5,296 bases of DNA from Ignavibacteriaceae bacterium. GTDB lineage: Bacteria > Bacteroidota > Ignavibacteria > Ignavibacteriales > Ignavibacteriaceae. How positions within the stretch are numbered: the first letter of the stretch is position 1; each line of letters starts with the position of its first letter. Under the pieces are notes generated by a model that made no database searches, was not told the DNA's origin, and saw only the letters and a program-made list of their open reading frames with translations. The stretch spans positions 1 to 5,296 of the forward strand of contig JAPHUI010000146.1 of NCBI GenBank assembly GCA_026193755.1, given 5' to 3'. Made by a program: the position numbers and the translations under genes. Positions 1 to 5,296 of this stretch are shown piece by piece.

Positions 1-698
1 AATTCTTTTTCTCCGGTATTACTAATAGTTCCATCAGGATTAATATTTAATCTTACATAAAACTGTGCTCCTGTAGCATGAATTCGCCCGTCTGTACCAA
101 GATGAATATTATGTGCCGGATTGCCCATTTCACCATTAAATGTAACCTGAACCGGATTATAAGGATCGGAAATATCAACAGTATGCACACCCCCAAAATC
201 GCATTCAAGAACAGCATAATTATCCTTTACCTGAACATGTCCGACCGGAGTTTCAACACCAAAGTAAAGTATTTCCATTCTGCTCATATTCTCTGGTTGA
301 GCTGGATTCTCTACATTCCAGATTTCAAATCCTCCTTCAACACAGGCAAGGTATAATCTCTGAAGCTGATCATCATAAAAAATATCATGAACAAGTCCGT
401 GAGTTCTGATATCGTCAGTAATAAGAGTCGGGTTATTTTTATCGGCTCCATCAAGAACAATAACAGCCCCTCCGCTGCCAAGAAAAATTAAGTCCCGCAA
501 ACTATCAACAGCTATTGCAATTGATGAACCGTAGGGCCAGGCTCCTCTTCTTTCAAGATAATCGCTATTCAGTGATCTGGATGTTTGAGGCTGGTTGCTT
601 AAAACACTGAAGATATTTCCATCTGGTTGTAATTGAGCATTAATTAATACTGTAATTACCAACAACCAAATTATGGTAAGTGAATGAGATTTAGTCAT
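1..698 (-). CDS. Exported LVIVD-repeat (beta-propeller-like) protein, 3' end outside window
   Basis: The frame opens at ATG 698 and stays open to the window edge, giving 232 visible residues with no stop. The start is supported by a GGGAG motif seven bases upstream. Residues 1-21 (MTKSHSLTIIWLLVITVLINA) form a signal peptide followed by Gln, a common first mature residue in T9SS-bearing bacteria. The mature part has repeats of the LVIVD kind: a beta strand ending in GGxxIVLD or GGVHTVDISDP, then NP. The best copy is around residues 157-185 (VQVKDNYAVLECDFGG, then HTVDISDPYNPVQV); others read GGAVIVLDGADKNNP and GGFEIWNVENPAQP. Family knowledge says such repeats fold as propeller blades in exported proteins of mostly unknown ligand. 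A C-terminal T9SS domain is plausible beyond the edge but not visible. No enzymatic motif is seen. Exact function is unknown. Confidence 0.85.
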   Translation of the reverse strand, partial: MTKSHSLTIIWLLVITVLINAQLQPDGNIFSVLSNQPQTSRSLNSDYLERRGAWPYGSSIAIAVDSLRDLIFLGSGGAVIVLDGADKNNPTLITDDIRTHGLVHDIFYDDQLQRLYLACVEGGFEIWNVENPAQPENMSRMEILYFGVETPVGHVQVKDNYAVLECDFGGVHTVDISDPYNPVQVTFNGEMGNPAHNIHLGTDGRIHATGAQFYVRLNINPDGTISNTGEKE

Positions 699-705
699 TA
701 CTACT

Positions 706-710
706 CTCCC
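706..710 (-). promoter_or_regulatory. Ribosome binding site of the LVIVD-repeat gene
   Basis: On the minus strand this reads GGGAG (within GGGAGAGT), seven bases before the ATG at 698. It is one of the few clear Shine-Dalgarno sites in the window and fixes the start of the leftmost gene. Confidence 0.7.
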
Positions 711-831
711 TGTTTATTTTTTGTGTTTTTAAATTAATTTATAACTATATCAATAAGTAATAATCACATAATTATAAATTTTAGTTTACAAGTGCATAAA
801 GTTATTTTATATTATTTTTTTTCATTGTTTA

Positions 832-945
832 TCAATTTAACAAAATCATTTTCTTTGCTGTTATGAAACTTCCTGCTAATAATTTATAAAAATAAATTCC
901 ACTTGATTTCAATAACATATTATTGTCTACTCTTACTTTAAACAT
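832..945 (-). pseudogene. Orphan fragment of a T9SS type A C-terminal sorting domain
   Basis: Reading the minus strand from 945 to the TGA at 832-834 gives 37 residues that match the last third of the sorting domains in this window. The core SSGIYFYKLLAGSF and the terminal KKMILLN correspond to SGIYFYKIESG...KKMILLK in the gene at 2054-3334. Just before it, FKVRVDNN stands where the intact copies have YKINFYA or YKVNFDA, with about two extra residues before SSG. A TAA at 961-963 closes the frame upstream, so the NYPNPFNP half and any cargo domain are missing. The preceding codons include RLVVIL, reminiscent of the KLVVYN strand, but stops lie on both sides. A sorting domain without a signal peptide or passenger cannot act in export, so this is best read as the relic of a decayed secreted-protein gene. 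Confidence 0.72.
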
Positions 946-1023
946 TAAGTAATAATAAGTTTATAATATCACAACTAATCTTTAAATAATTGTAAAATTT
1001 AGACATCGGAAAATTTTGAGAAG

Positions 1024-1845
1024 TCAAAACTGACGGTTAATAACAAGCTGGTTTGAATGAGACATAGGAGAAAGGGTAGGATGATACTGCCTGGGCAACA
1101 AACCCGAAAACTGTTTGAAACTTTTTATGAAATGAGCTTGATCGTAATAACCTGACTGATAAGCTAATTGTGTTAACGAGATTTGAGGGTCTTCATACTT
1201 AATTTTAGTTGAATAATTAAACTGGATTATTTTTATAACAGATTTGGGAAGAAGTCCGATATATCTACTAAACCTGCGCTCAAGCTGTTTATAGTTTGAG
1301 TTTTCATTCTTTAAACTTTCGACTTTTGTAAAAAAAGGATTTCTGTATATGGAATTAACCGCGTTAATAGTTTCCAATGCCTGAAAATTTATATTGAGTT
1401 TATTAAGTAAGAAAGATTCTATTTTTGTCTTAATTATTTTCTCATCTTTGATCCCACAAATTTCATTTTCCAGCACCTTAAATTCTTTGCCAAAGATTAA
1501 TTGCGCATCAACAACCTCATTACAAAATTCCTGGGAACAACACCCCGTAAACAAAGAAATTGCTCCGGGTTTAAATCGAACACTCACTCTTTTCATTTTC
1601 GGAGTAGGTTTAACCAGACAGTAATTACTTTTTATACCTATAAAATGACTTCCCTTGACATTAATTATTTCATTCTTCTCTCCCCTGGACCTCTGATATG
1701 TATTACCAAAATTTATGACCAACTCGGTCATACAATCCGGCATTACCCGTATAAAATTATTATTATCGGGGACAAATTCATTAAAAGAAATATGATGGAT
1801 ATATTTTTTTAGCTTTGGATTTAAATTAGCGTTTTGAAATTTCAT
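1024..1845 (-). CDS. AraC-family transcriptional regulator (DUF6597 sensor + HTH)
   Basis: A 273-residue cytoplasmic DNA-binding protein. The N-terminal part resembles the DUF6597 domain common in Bacteroidota-group AraC proteins: PDCMTELVINFG near residues 36-47 and the strand VSVRFKPGAISLFTG near 87-101. The C-terminal HTH domain spans about residues 183-256. It has QLERRFSRYIGLLPKS in the first half and LTQLAYQSGYYDQAHFIKSFKQFSG LLPRQY in the second, the classic AraC signature with GYYDQAHFI-FK and the final G-LP-QY. A polar tail of about 17 residues follows. The start at 1845 is the only in-frame ATG before the conserved region; no good Shine-Dalgarno precedes it, which is common in this bacterial group. 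All its neighbours lie on the same strand and are exported proteins, so a role in controlling surface proteins is possible, but the sequence shows no target. Ligand unknown. Confidence 0.9.
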   Translation of the reverse strand: MKFQNANLNPKLKKYIHHISFNEFVPDNNNFIRVMPDCMTELVINFGNTYQRSRGEKNEIINVKGSHFIGIKSNYCLVKPTPKMKRVSVRFKPGAISLFTGCCSQEFCNEVVDAQLIFGKEFKVLENEICGIKDEKIIKTKIESFLLNKLNINFQALETINAVNSIYRNPFFTKVESLKNENSNYKQLERRFSRYIGLLPKSVIKIIQFNYSTKIKYEDPQISLTQLAYQSGYYDQAHFIKSFKQFSGLLPRQYHPTLSPMSHSNQLVINRQF

Positions 1846-1964
1846 TTTTTATAACATTTTTAAAGGGAGTAATAAAACACTGGTAAGAAGATTCTGCTCA
1901 TTTTATTCACACTTAAGTTTTATTAGAAGGAATTGAATCTGCAACTGATTCTTTACCCTTAAAT

Positions 1965-2045
1965 TTATCCGGATTGAAGGAAAACAGAAATTGAAAAGAT
2001 CAATAAGGTTAAACCAAATATTACTTTCATAACTGTTTCTTTCAT
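1965..2045 (-). CDS. Tiny signal-peptide-like frame, small membrane peptide or gene relic
   Basis: The minus strand opens at ATG 2045, eight bases after the stop of the propeller gene, and encodes 26 residues ending at TAA 1965-1967. A second in-frame ATG at 2030 is preceded by purine-rich AAAGAAA and gives MKVIFGLTLLIFSISVFLQS, a lysine followed by a hydrophobic core as in a signal peptide or a single membrane span. The end aligns codon for codon with the signal peptide of the gene at 3334: ISVFLQS against IPIFAQS. The alanine expected before the cleavage point is replaced by Leu. In another frame an open stretch continues to the TAA at 1913-1915, reading FNPDKFKGKESVADSIPSNK, so a single indel may have split a 45-residue product. 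It may be a real small membrane protein, or the start of a decayed T9SS cargo gene. There is no homology evidence either way. Confidence 0.3.
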   Translation of the reverse strand: MKETVMKVIFGLTLLIFSISVFLQSG

Positions 2046-2053
2046 AGGAAATC

Positions 2054-3334
2054 TTATTTCAACAAAATCATTTTCTTAACATCATTATACCTTCCGGATT
2101 CAATCTTGTAAAAGTAAATTCCGCTGGGTACGTTCTGAGCATAAAAATTAATTTTATAACTACCCGCCTCTTCAAAATCATTTTTTAATACTGTAACTTC
2201 TTCACCTAAAGAATTATAGACAATAAGTTTTACATTACCACTTTCGGGTATTGAGTATTCTATTGTTGTGGATGGATTAAACGGATTAGGATAATTCTGT
2301 GCAAGCATAAATTCTGTTGGAGAAAAATCTACTGTTACTTCAACAGGTACCTGACCATCGTAAGTTATAATTGTCCCGAGTTCTCCCACAGCCCATCCTT
2401 TTGTACCATTAATAAAAAATACACTCGCTAAGTTGTTAAAAGAGGGAATATTCTGCTTCACCCAGTTATTTCCTCCGTCTGTCGTACGATAGATAAGCGC
2501 TAAGTTATTCCCGCTACTATAATCAACACCTACCGCCCATCCATTAAGTTCATCGGTAAAATAAAGTCCCGATAAATCTTCATCCGTCCCGAGGGATATT
2601 TCGTTCCAGTTGTTTCCGCCGTCTGTGGTTTTAAATATAACCGAATAGTGCGGAATTCCCTGATACTTGCCGGCAACGAAGCCGGTATTGCTGTTAGTAA
2701 AAAATATATCTTTCAGACCAAAGCTTGATAAGTTCTGCTGCACAAACCAATTGCTCCCGCCGTTAGTTGTCTTCATAATTCCCGTCCCTCCTGCAGCATA
2801 ACCGGTATTACTATCGATAAAATAAATGCTATTCAGTTCGGTTTGAAATGTCATATCATACTGTACATTCCAGTTGTTCCCGCCATCGGTTGTATTGTAT
2901 ATGGCTCTGCCATAGGAGCCTGAAAGGAAATCAAAGAAACCTCCTGCGGCATAGCCAGTATTATCATCAATAAAAAACAACTTGTTAATATCATCATTGG
3001 TTGAAATGTCCTGAGAAGTCCAGGTTTCACCGCCATTGGTTGTATGAACGACTTCTCCGCTAAAGCCGGCTGCCCATCCGTTCTGGAGATCGGTAAAAAA
3101 AACGCAGATCAGTGAAGTTGCAGGAGTATTTTGTAAACCCCACGTCTGCCCCCCATTAGTTGTATGAAGTATTATCCCTCCCCATCCGGTAACCCAGCCA
3201 TTATTTTCATCAACAAAATAAACCGCGTCTAACGAAGAGTTCGTTCCGGAATTTTGAGCAGACCAGTTAGATTGTGCAAAGATTGGAATTAAGAATAAAG
3301 CAATTAGTAAAATTGTGATTGACACGGTCTTCAT
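2054..3334 (-). CDS. Secreted seven-bladed YCF48/BNR-like propeller with T9SS sorting domain
   Basis: The product has 426 residues from ATG 3334. A frame five codons longer would need a TTG, whereas AAGGAG sits six bases before this ATG. Residues 1-20 are a signal peptide (core ITILLIALFLIPIFA) with cleavage before Gln21. Seven repeat units begin near residues 35, 75, 116, 167, 207, 254 and 302, each built as hydrophobic strand-YF-D-NGW-VG...TTDGGNNW. The seventh lacks the closing GG-NW strand, while residues 24-30 (WSAQNSG) supply it from the N terminus, the usual 'velcro' closure of a circular propeller. Residues about 340-426 are a type A T9SS domain: NYPNPFNPSTTI at 347, VYNSLGEEV, PSGIYFYK and KKMILLK. 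The fold matches Ycf48/HCF136-like propellers, but in this setting the protein is probably cell-surface or released; a photosystem role is not implied. Ligand unknown. It is a paralogue of the gene at 3522-4790, 187 bases upstream. Confidence 0.92.
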   Translation of the reverse strand: MKTVSITILLIALFLIPIFAQSNWSAQNSGTNSSLDAVYFVDENNGWVTGWGGIILHTTNGGQTWGLQNTPATSLICVFFTDLQNGWAAGFSGEVVHTTNGGETWTSQDISTNDDINKLFFIDDNTGYAAGGFFDFLSGSYGRAIYNTTDGGNNWNVQYDMTFQTELNSIYFIDSNTGYAAGGTGIMKTTNGGSNWFVQQNLSSFGLKDIFFTNSNTGFVAGKYQGIPHYSVIFKTTDGGNNWNEISLGTDEDLSGLYFTDELNGWAVGVDYSSGNNLALIYRTTDGGNNWVKQNIPSFNNLASVFFINGTKGWAVGELGTIITYDGQVPVEVTVDFSPTEFMLAQNYPNPFNPSTTIEYSIPESGNVKLIVYNSLGEEVTVLKNDFEEAGSYKINFYAQNVPSGIYFYKIESGRYNDVKKMILLK

Positions 3335-3340
3335 TTCTAT

Positions 3341-3346
3341 CTCCTT
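3341..3346 (-). promoter_or_regulatory. Ribosome binding site deciding the start at 3334
   Basis: The minus strand reads AAGGAG, then six bases, then ATG at 3334. The motif lies inside the longer open frame that would begin with TTG at 3349, so the longer start is very unlikely. Confidence 0.8.
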
Positions 3347-3421
3347 CAATTTCGTTGATTATTGTACATATATTCTGTTACCAAATTGGCAGATAGTTCG
3401 GTGAAAATCATCACGGAAGTG

Positions 3422-3478
3422 TCACAATTGAAGATCAGCAAGGAATAATAAAAGTAGCAATTCAATTAACCAATACAT
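3422..3478 (-). CDS. Candidate 18-residue hydrophobic peptide in the intergenic gap
   Basis: Between the two complete propeller genes the minus strand has ATG 3478 with AGGA five bases upstream (3484-3487) and a TGA at 3422-3424. The peptide MYWLIELLLLLFLADLQL is long enough to span a membrane once but is otherwise featureless. It could be a leader peptide for the downstream gene, whose start lies 88 bases further on, or a chance frame in AT-rich DNA. I have no homology evidence, so it is listed only because start, ribosome site and hydrophobicity coincide. Confidence 0.15.
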   Translation of the reverse strand: MYWLIELLLLLFLADLQL

Positions 3479-3521
3479 TCTTTTCCTGTTTCATATTACC
3501 CGAACGTTATCTAGCCCTTTT

Positions 3522-4790
3522 TTATTTCAGCAGAACCATCTTCTTCACTTCGCTGAAGTTGTTAGATGTCAATTTATAATAATATATCCCGCTACTTAAT
3601 CCGGCAGCATCGAAATTGACTTTGTAAATTCCCGCTACTTTATAACGGTTAGTTAATATAGCTACTTCCTTACCAATAGAATTATAAACTACAAGTTTCA
3701 CATTTCCACTTTCCGGGATTGAATACTGAATTGTTGTTGATGGATTAAACGGATTCGGGTAATTCTGATTGAGCGAAAACTCAGTTGGTGAAGATTGTTC
3801 GAGTTCAACAGGAACGGCATTATCAGTATGAATAATTGTTCCATCAAATCCAACTGCCCAACCGTTGTTTTCATCAATAAAATACACAGCACTTAAGAGA
3901 TTGGTAGTATTTGGTGTTTGAGAGATCCAGTTCGTCCCTCCATCTGAAGTGTAAAGAATTATTGCCGCTGTATTATTTCCCCCAACAACCCAACCTGTAT
4001 TTTCATTTACAAATTGGACTTCTGCAAGCGCATCACCAGACCCAAAAGTTTGAATACTCCAGTTTACACCACCATCTACGGTTTTGAATATAACAGCATA
4101 ATGCTGCACAGACAAGTCCTCTCCAACAACCCATCCGGTATCCGGATTAACGAAATGAACATCCTCAAATTGATATCCATTACCGGACATTTGAGTAGTC
4201 CAGTTGTTTCCACCATCTGTTGTCTTCATAATGGCACTCATAGATCCAACAGCCCAACCATAATTCTCATTAAGAAAATAAACAGCGCCAAGAGGATCTT
4301 CGTTGTTACCGGAGTATTGAACTACCCAGTTGTTTCCTCCATCAGTTGTATGTAATATTTCTCTAATAGGATCTGTAAAGGTTCTTGGTTTACCGCCAAC
4401 AGTCCAACCGGTGTTCGCATCTACAAAATACAAATCTGACTTTTGGTACTGTATTGGGGTATTCTGTGTGTTCCAACTGGTTCCGCCATCAGTAGTATGC
4501 CGAATGATACCGTTATATCCAAGGACCCAGCCTTCAGTTTGATTTACAAAATAAATACCGTTGTAGTCATTGCTGAGAGGTGGATTTAAATCATTCCAAT
4601 TGTTGCCTCCATCAGATGTGTAAAGAATTGTACTTAAATGACCGCAAACCCATCCTGTATTCTCGTCGACAAAATGGACATCAAATAAAAAACTGTTAGT
4701 TCCAGAATTCTGCACGTACCATTCTGGTTGTGCATTTGTTATTGTTGTAAATAAGATTAAAACAATAGTAAAAAAGATTTTGTTACTCAT
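3522..4790 (-). CDS. Secreted seven-bladed YCF48/BNR-like propeller with T9SS sorting domain (paralogue 2)
   Basis: The product has 422 residues from ATG 4790, chosen because GGAG (in GCGGAGAA) stands six bases upstream; the ATG at 4820 would add ten polar residues before the signal peptide and lies in an inverted repeat. Residues 1-20 are a signal peptide (core FFTIVLILFTTITNA) with cleavage before Gln21. Seven propeller units begin near residues 35, 76, 117, 167, 208, 255 and 299, with motifs such as FVDENTGWVCG and TTDGGNNW. The N-terminal WYVQNSG strand completes the last blade, as in the neighbouring paralogue. The T9SS type A domain covers about 335-422 with NYPNPFNPSTTI at 343, VYNSIGKEV, SSGIYYYK and KKMVLLK. 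The protein is predicted to cross the inner membrane by Sec and the outer membrane by T9SS, and to act at the surface or outside the cell. Binding partner unknown; no catalytic motif is visible. Confidence 0.92.
   Translation of the reverse strand: MSNKIFFTIVLILFTTITNAQPEWYVQNSGTNSFLFDVHFVDENTGWVCGHLSTILYTSDGGNNWNDLNPPLSNDYNGIYFVNQTEGWVLGYNGIIRHTTDGGTSWNTQNTPIQYQKSDLYFVDANTGWTVGGKPRTFTDPIREILHTTDGGNNWVVQYSGNNEDPLGAVYFLNENYGWAVGSMSAIMKTTDGGNNWTTQMSGNGYQFEDVHFVNPDTGWVVGEDLSVQHYAVIFKTVDGGVNWSIQTFGSGDALAEVQFVNENTGWVVGGNNTAAIILYTSDGGTNWISQTPNTTNLLSAVYFIDENNGWAVGFDGTIIHTDNAVPVELEQSSPTEFSLNQNYPNPFNPSTTIQYSIPESGNVKLVVYNSIGKEVAILTNRYKVAGIYKVNFDAAGLSSGIYYYKLTSNNFSEVKKMVLLK
3829..3865. repeat. 37-bp block identical to 5208-5244
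   Basis: This stretch codes for the last propeller strands (around GWAVGFDGTIIHTDN) of the gene at 3522-4790. It is base-for-base identical to the matching part of the partial gene at the right edge, including third codon positions. Flanking sequence through the linker and sorting domain is also very similar. Confidence 0.85.
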
Positions 4791-4796
4791 CGTTTT

Positions 4797-4800
4797 CTCC
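4797..4800 (-). promoter_or_regulatory. Ribosome binding site deciding the start at 4790
   Basis: The minus strand reads GGAG within GCGGAGAA, six bases before ATG 4790. It lies inside the longer frame from 4820 and so argues for the shorter protein. Confidence 0.72.
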
Positions 4801-4804
4801 GCAT

Positions 4805-4823
4805 TTAATGAAACATTCATTAA
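4805..4823. repeat. Perfect inverted repeat in the leader of the gene starting at 4790
   Basis: Both strands carry eight-base arms, TTAATGAA and TTCATTAA, around a three-base centre. The repeat ends about four bases upstream of the GGAG ribosome site. It could be an operator half-site pair or a short mRNA hairpin affecting ribosome access. It is AT-rich with no U tract after it, so it is not a terminator. Confidence 0.4.
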
Positions 4824-4900
4824 CTAAATTTTTTATTACTCCTATTTTATTATCAGGTAATCTAGATCTCTTTAAAAGGTCGCACACATTAAAACACATT

Positions 4901-5296
4901 TTATTTTAGAATTACCATTTTTTTTACTGCGGAAAAATTTCCTGCACTTAGCTTATATAGGTATAAACCACTTGGCAGACCAGCAGCATAAAAATTAATT
5001 TTGTAATTTCCAGCTTCTTTGTAGTTGTTTACTAATGTTGTTACTTCCTCACCAATAGAATTATAAACCACAAGTTTTACATTTCCACTTTCTGGAATTA
5101 TGTATTCTATCGTCGTAGATGGATTAAATGGATTTGGGTAATTCTGATTGAGCGAAAATTCAGCTGGTAAAGGTTGTTCTAGTTCAACTGGTACAGCATT
5201 ATCTGTGTGAATAATTGTTCCATCAAATCCAACTGCCCAACCGTGGTTTGTATCTGCAAAAGATAATCCGTAAAGTGCATTGGTTGTCGGCGAGGT
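4901..5296 (-). CDS. C-terminal part of a third propeller/T9SS protein, 5' end outside window
   Basis: The frame is open from the window edge to TAA 4901-4903, giving the last 131 residues. The first 30 or so form a final propeller unit (LYGLSFADTNHGWAVGFDG then TIIHTDN) that lacks a closing GG-NW strand, as in the two complete paralogues. So the N terminus, unseen here, probably closes the ring. A linker AVPVELEQ leads into a T9SS type A sorting domain: NYPNPFNPSTTIEYIIPESG, VYNSIGEEV, LPSGLYLYK and KKMVILK. Linker and last blade are closer to the gene at 3522-4790 than to the one at 2054-3334. A signal peptide and about six upstream blades are expected beyond the edge. Its stop is 110 bases before the next gene's ATG, so co-transcription is possible. 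Ligand unknown. Confidence 0.9.
   Translation of the reverse strand, partial: TSPTTNALYGLSFADTNHGWAVGFDGTIIHTDNAVPVELEQPLPAEFSLNQNYPNPFNPSTTIEYIIPESGNVKLVVYNSIGEEVTTLVNNYKEAGNYKINFYAAGLPSGLYLYKLSAGNFSAVKKMVILK
5208..5244. repeat. 37-bp block identical to 3829-3865
   Basis: Second copy of the identical block, in the partial propeller gene at the right edge. The two copies lie 1379 bases apart at the same position in each gene, which indicates recent duplication or gene conversion. Confidence 0.85.

Larger units (their letters stand above)
699..1023. other. AT-rich intergenic stretch between AraC gene and LVIVD gene
   Basis: This gap of 325 bases is very AT-rich. Its middle (832-945) holds a fragment of a T9SS sorting domain, listed separately. 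The part nearest the LVIVD gene must carry that gene's leader and probably its promoter. No promoter can be chosen with confidence, because many TATAAT-like strings occur by composition alone. A 9-bp inverted repeat (736-744 with 772-780) consists only of A and T and is not GC-stabilised, so I do not call it a terminator. I see nothing else in it. Confidence 0.6.

Noticed and set aside
78..356. Open frame of 92 codons on the plus strand
   Set aside because: It lies wholly opposite the LVIVD-repeat gene, has no recognisable motif, and is explained as antisense to a coding frame with clear repeats and a signal peptide.
736..780. 9-bp inverted repeat AATTTATAA / TTATAAATT as a terminator or operator
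   Set aside because: It consists only of A and T in very AT-rich DNA with a 27-base loop, so chance is a sufficient explanation.
1394..1812. Two overlapping plus-strand open frames
   Set aside because: Both are antisense to the AraC-family gene, overlap each other in different frames and show no domain signature.
2851..3036. Minus-strand open frame in a second frame inside a propeller gene
   Set aside because: It is contained within the propeller coding sequence and results from its repetitive codons.
3335..3349. TTG at 3349 as the start of the propeller gene
   Set aside because: The added codons are the ribosome binding site itself; ATG 3334 with AAGGAG at six bases is a far better start.
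3698..4542. Further open frames on either strand inside the gene at 3522-4790
   Set aside because: They repeat at blade spacing (PPSVVC and similar strings are the complement of GGNNW codons) and are shadows of the propeller repeats.
2054..4790. Photosystem II assembly factor role for the YCF48-like proteins
   Set aside because: The similarity is to the propeller repeat only. A signal peptide plus T9SS domain and no photosynthesis neighbours point to a surface or secreted role.
2054..4790. Sialidase activity suggested by BNR-like repeats
   Set aside because: The units lack the S-x-D-x-G-x-x-W Asp-box pattern in its canonical form and the catalytic arginine triad and Asp/Tyr/Glu set cannot be identified.
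4791..4820. ATG at 4820 as the start of the second propeller gene
   Set aside because: It would place ten polar residues before the signal peptide and include the GGAG motif in the coding region; ATG 4790 fits better.
4835..4875. Possible promoter (TAATAA with an upstream TTAAAG on the minus strand) before the gene at 4790
   Set aside because: The upstream box matches the consensus poorly and similar strings are everywhere in this AT-rich DNA; the Bacteroidota-type TTTG/TANNTTTG pair is not seen.

Overview
The window is AT-rich, and every gene I can support lies on the minus strand. Three or four genes encode exported proteins ending in the 'NYPNPFNP..T' C-terminal sorting module of the type IX secretion system (T9SS). 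Together with an LVIVD-type protein, this points to the Bacteroidota/Ignavibacteriota/Chlorobiota group. The exact style of the sorting module suggests an Ignavibacteria-like genome. That assignment is inferred from protein style, not from a phylogenetic marker.

Layout, read in the direction of transcription (right to left). Positions 5296-4901 hold the C-terminal end of a propeller/T9SS protein cut by the window edge. Positions 4790-3522 hold a complete 422-residue seven-bladed YCF48/BNR-like propeller with a signal peptide and a T9SS domain. Positions 3334-2054 hold a second complete paralogue of 426 residues with the same architecture. Positions 2045-1965 hold a tiny signal-peptide-like frame. 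Positions 1845-1024 hold an AraC-family regulator of the DUF6597 + HTH type. Positions 945-832 hold an orphan fragment of a T9SS sorting domain. Positions 698-1 hold an exported LVIVD-repeat protein that continues past the window edge.

For both complete propeller genes the longest frame overshoots the real start. A Shine-Dalgarno motif six bases before an internal ATG places the starts at 3334 and 4790. The leftmost gene also has a clear GGGAG motif.

The main theme is a tandem family of surface or secreted seven-bladed propellers sent out by the T9SS. Two members share a 37-bp identical block, which suggests recent duplication or gene conversion. Two scraps flank the AraC gene: a signal-peptide-like start at 2045 and a sorting-domain end at 832. 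They have the right order, strand and separation to be the ends of a former fourth array member, although this is speculative. I see no RNA genes, CRISPR arrays, insertion sequences or convincing intrinsic terminators.
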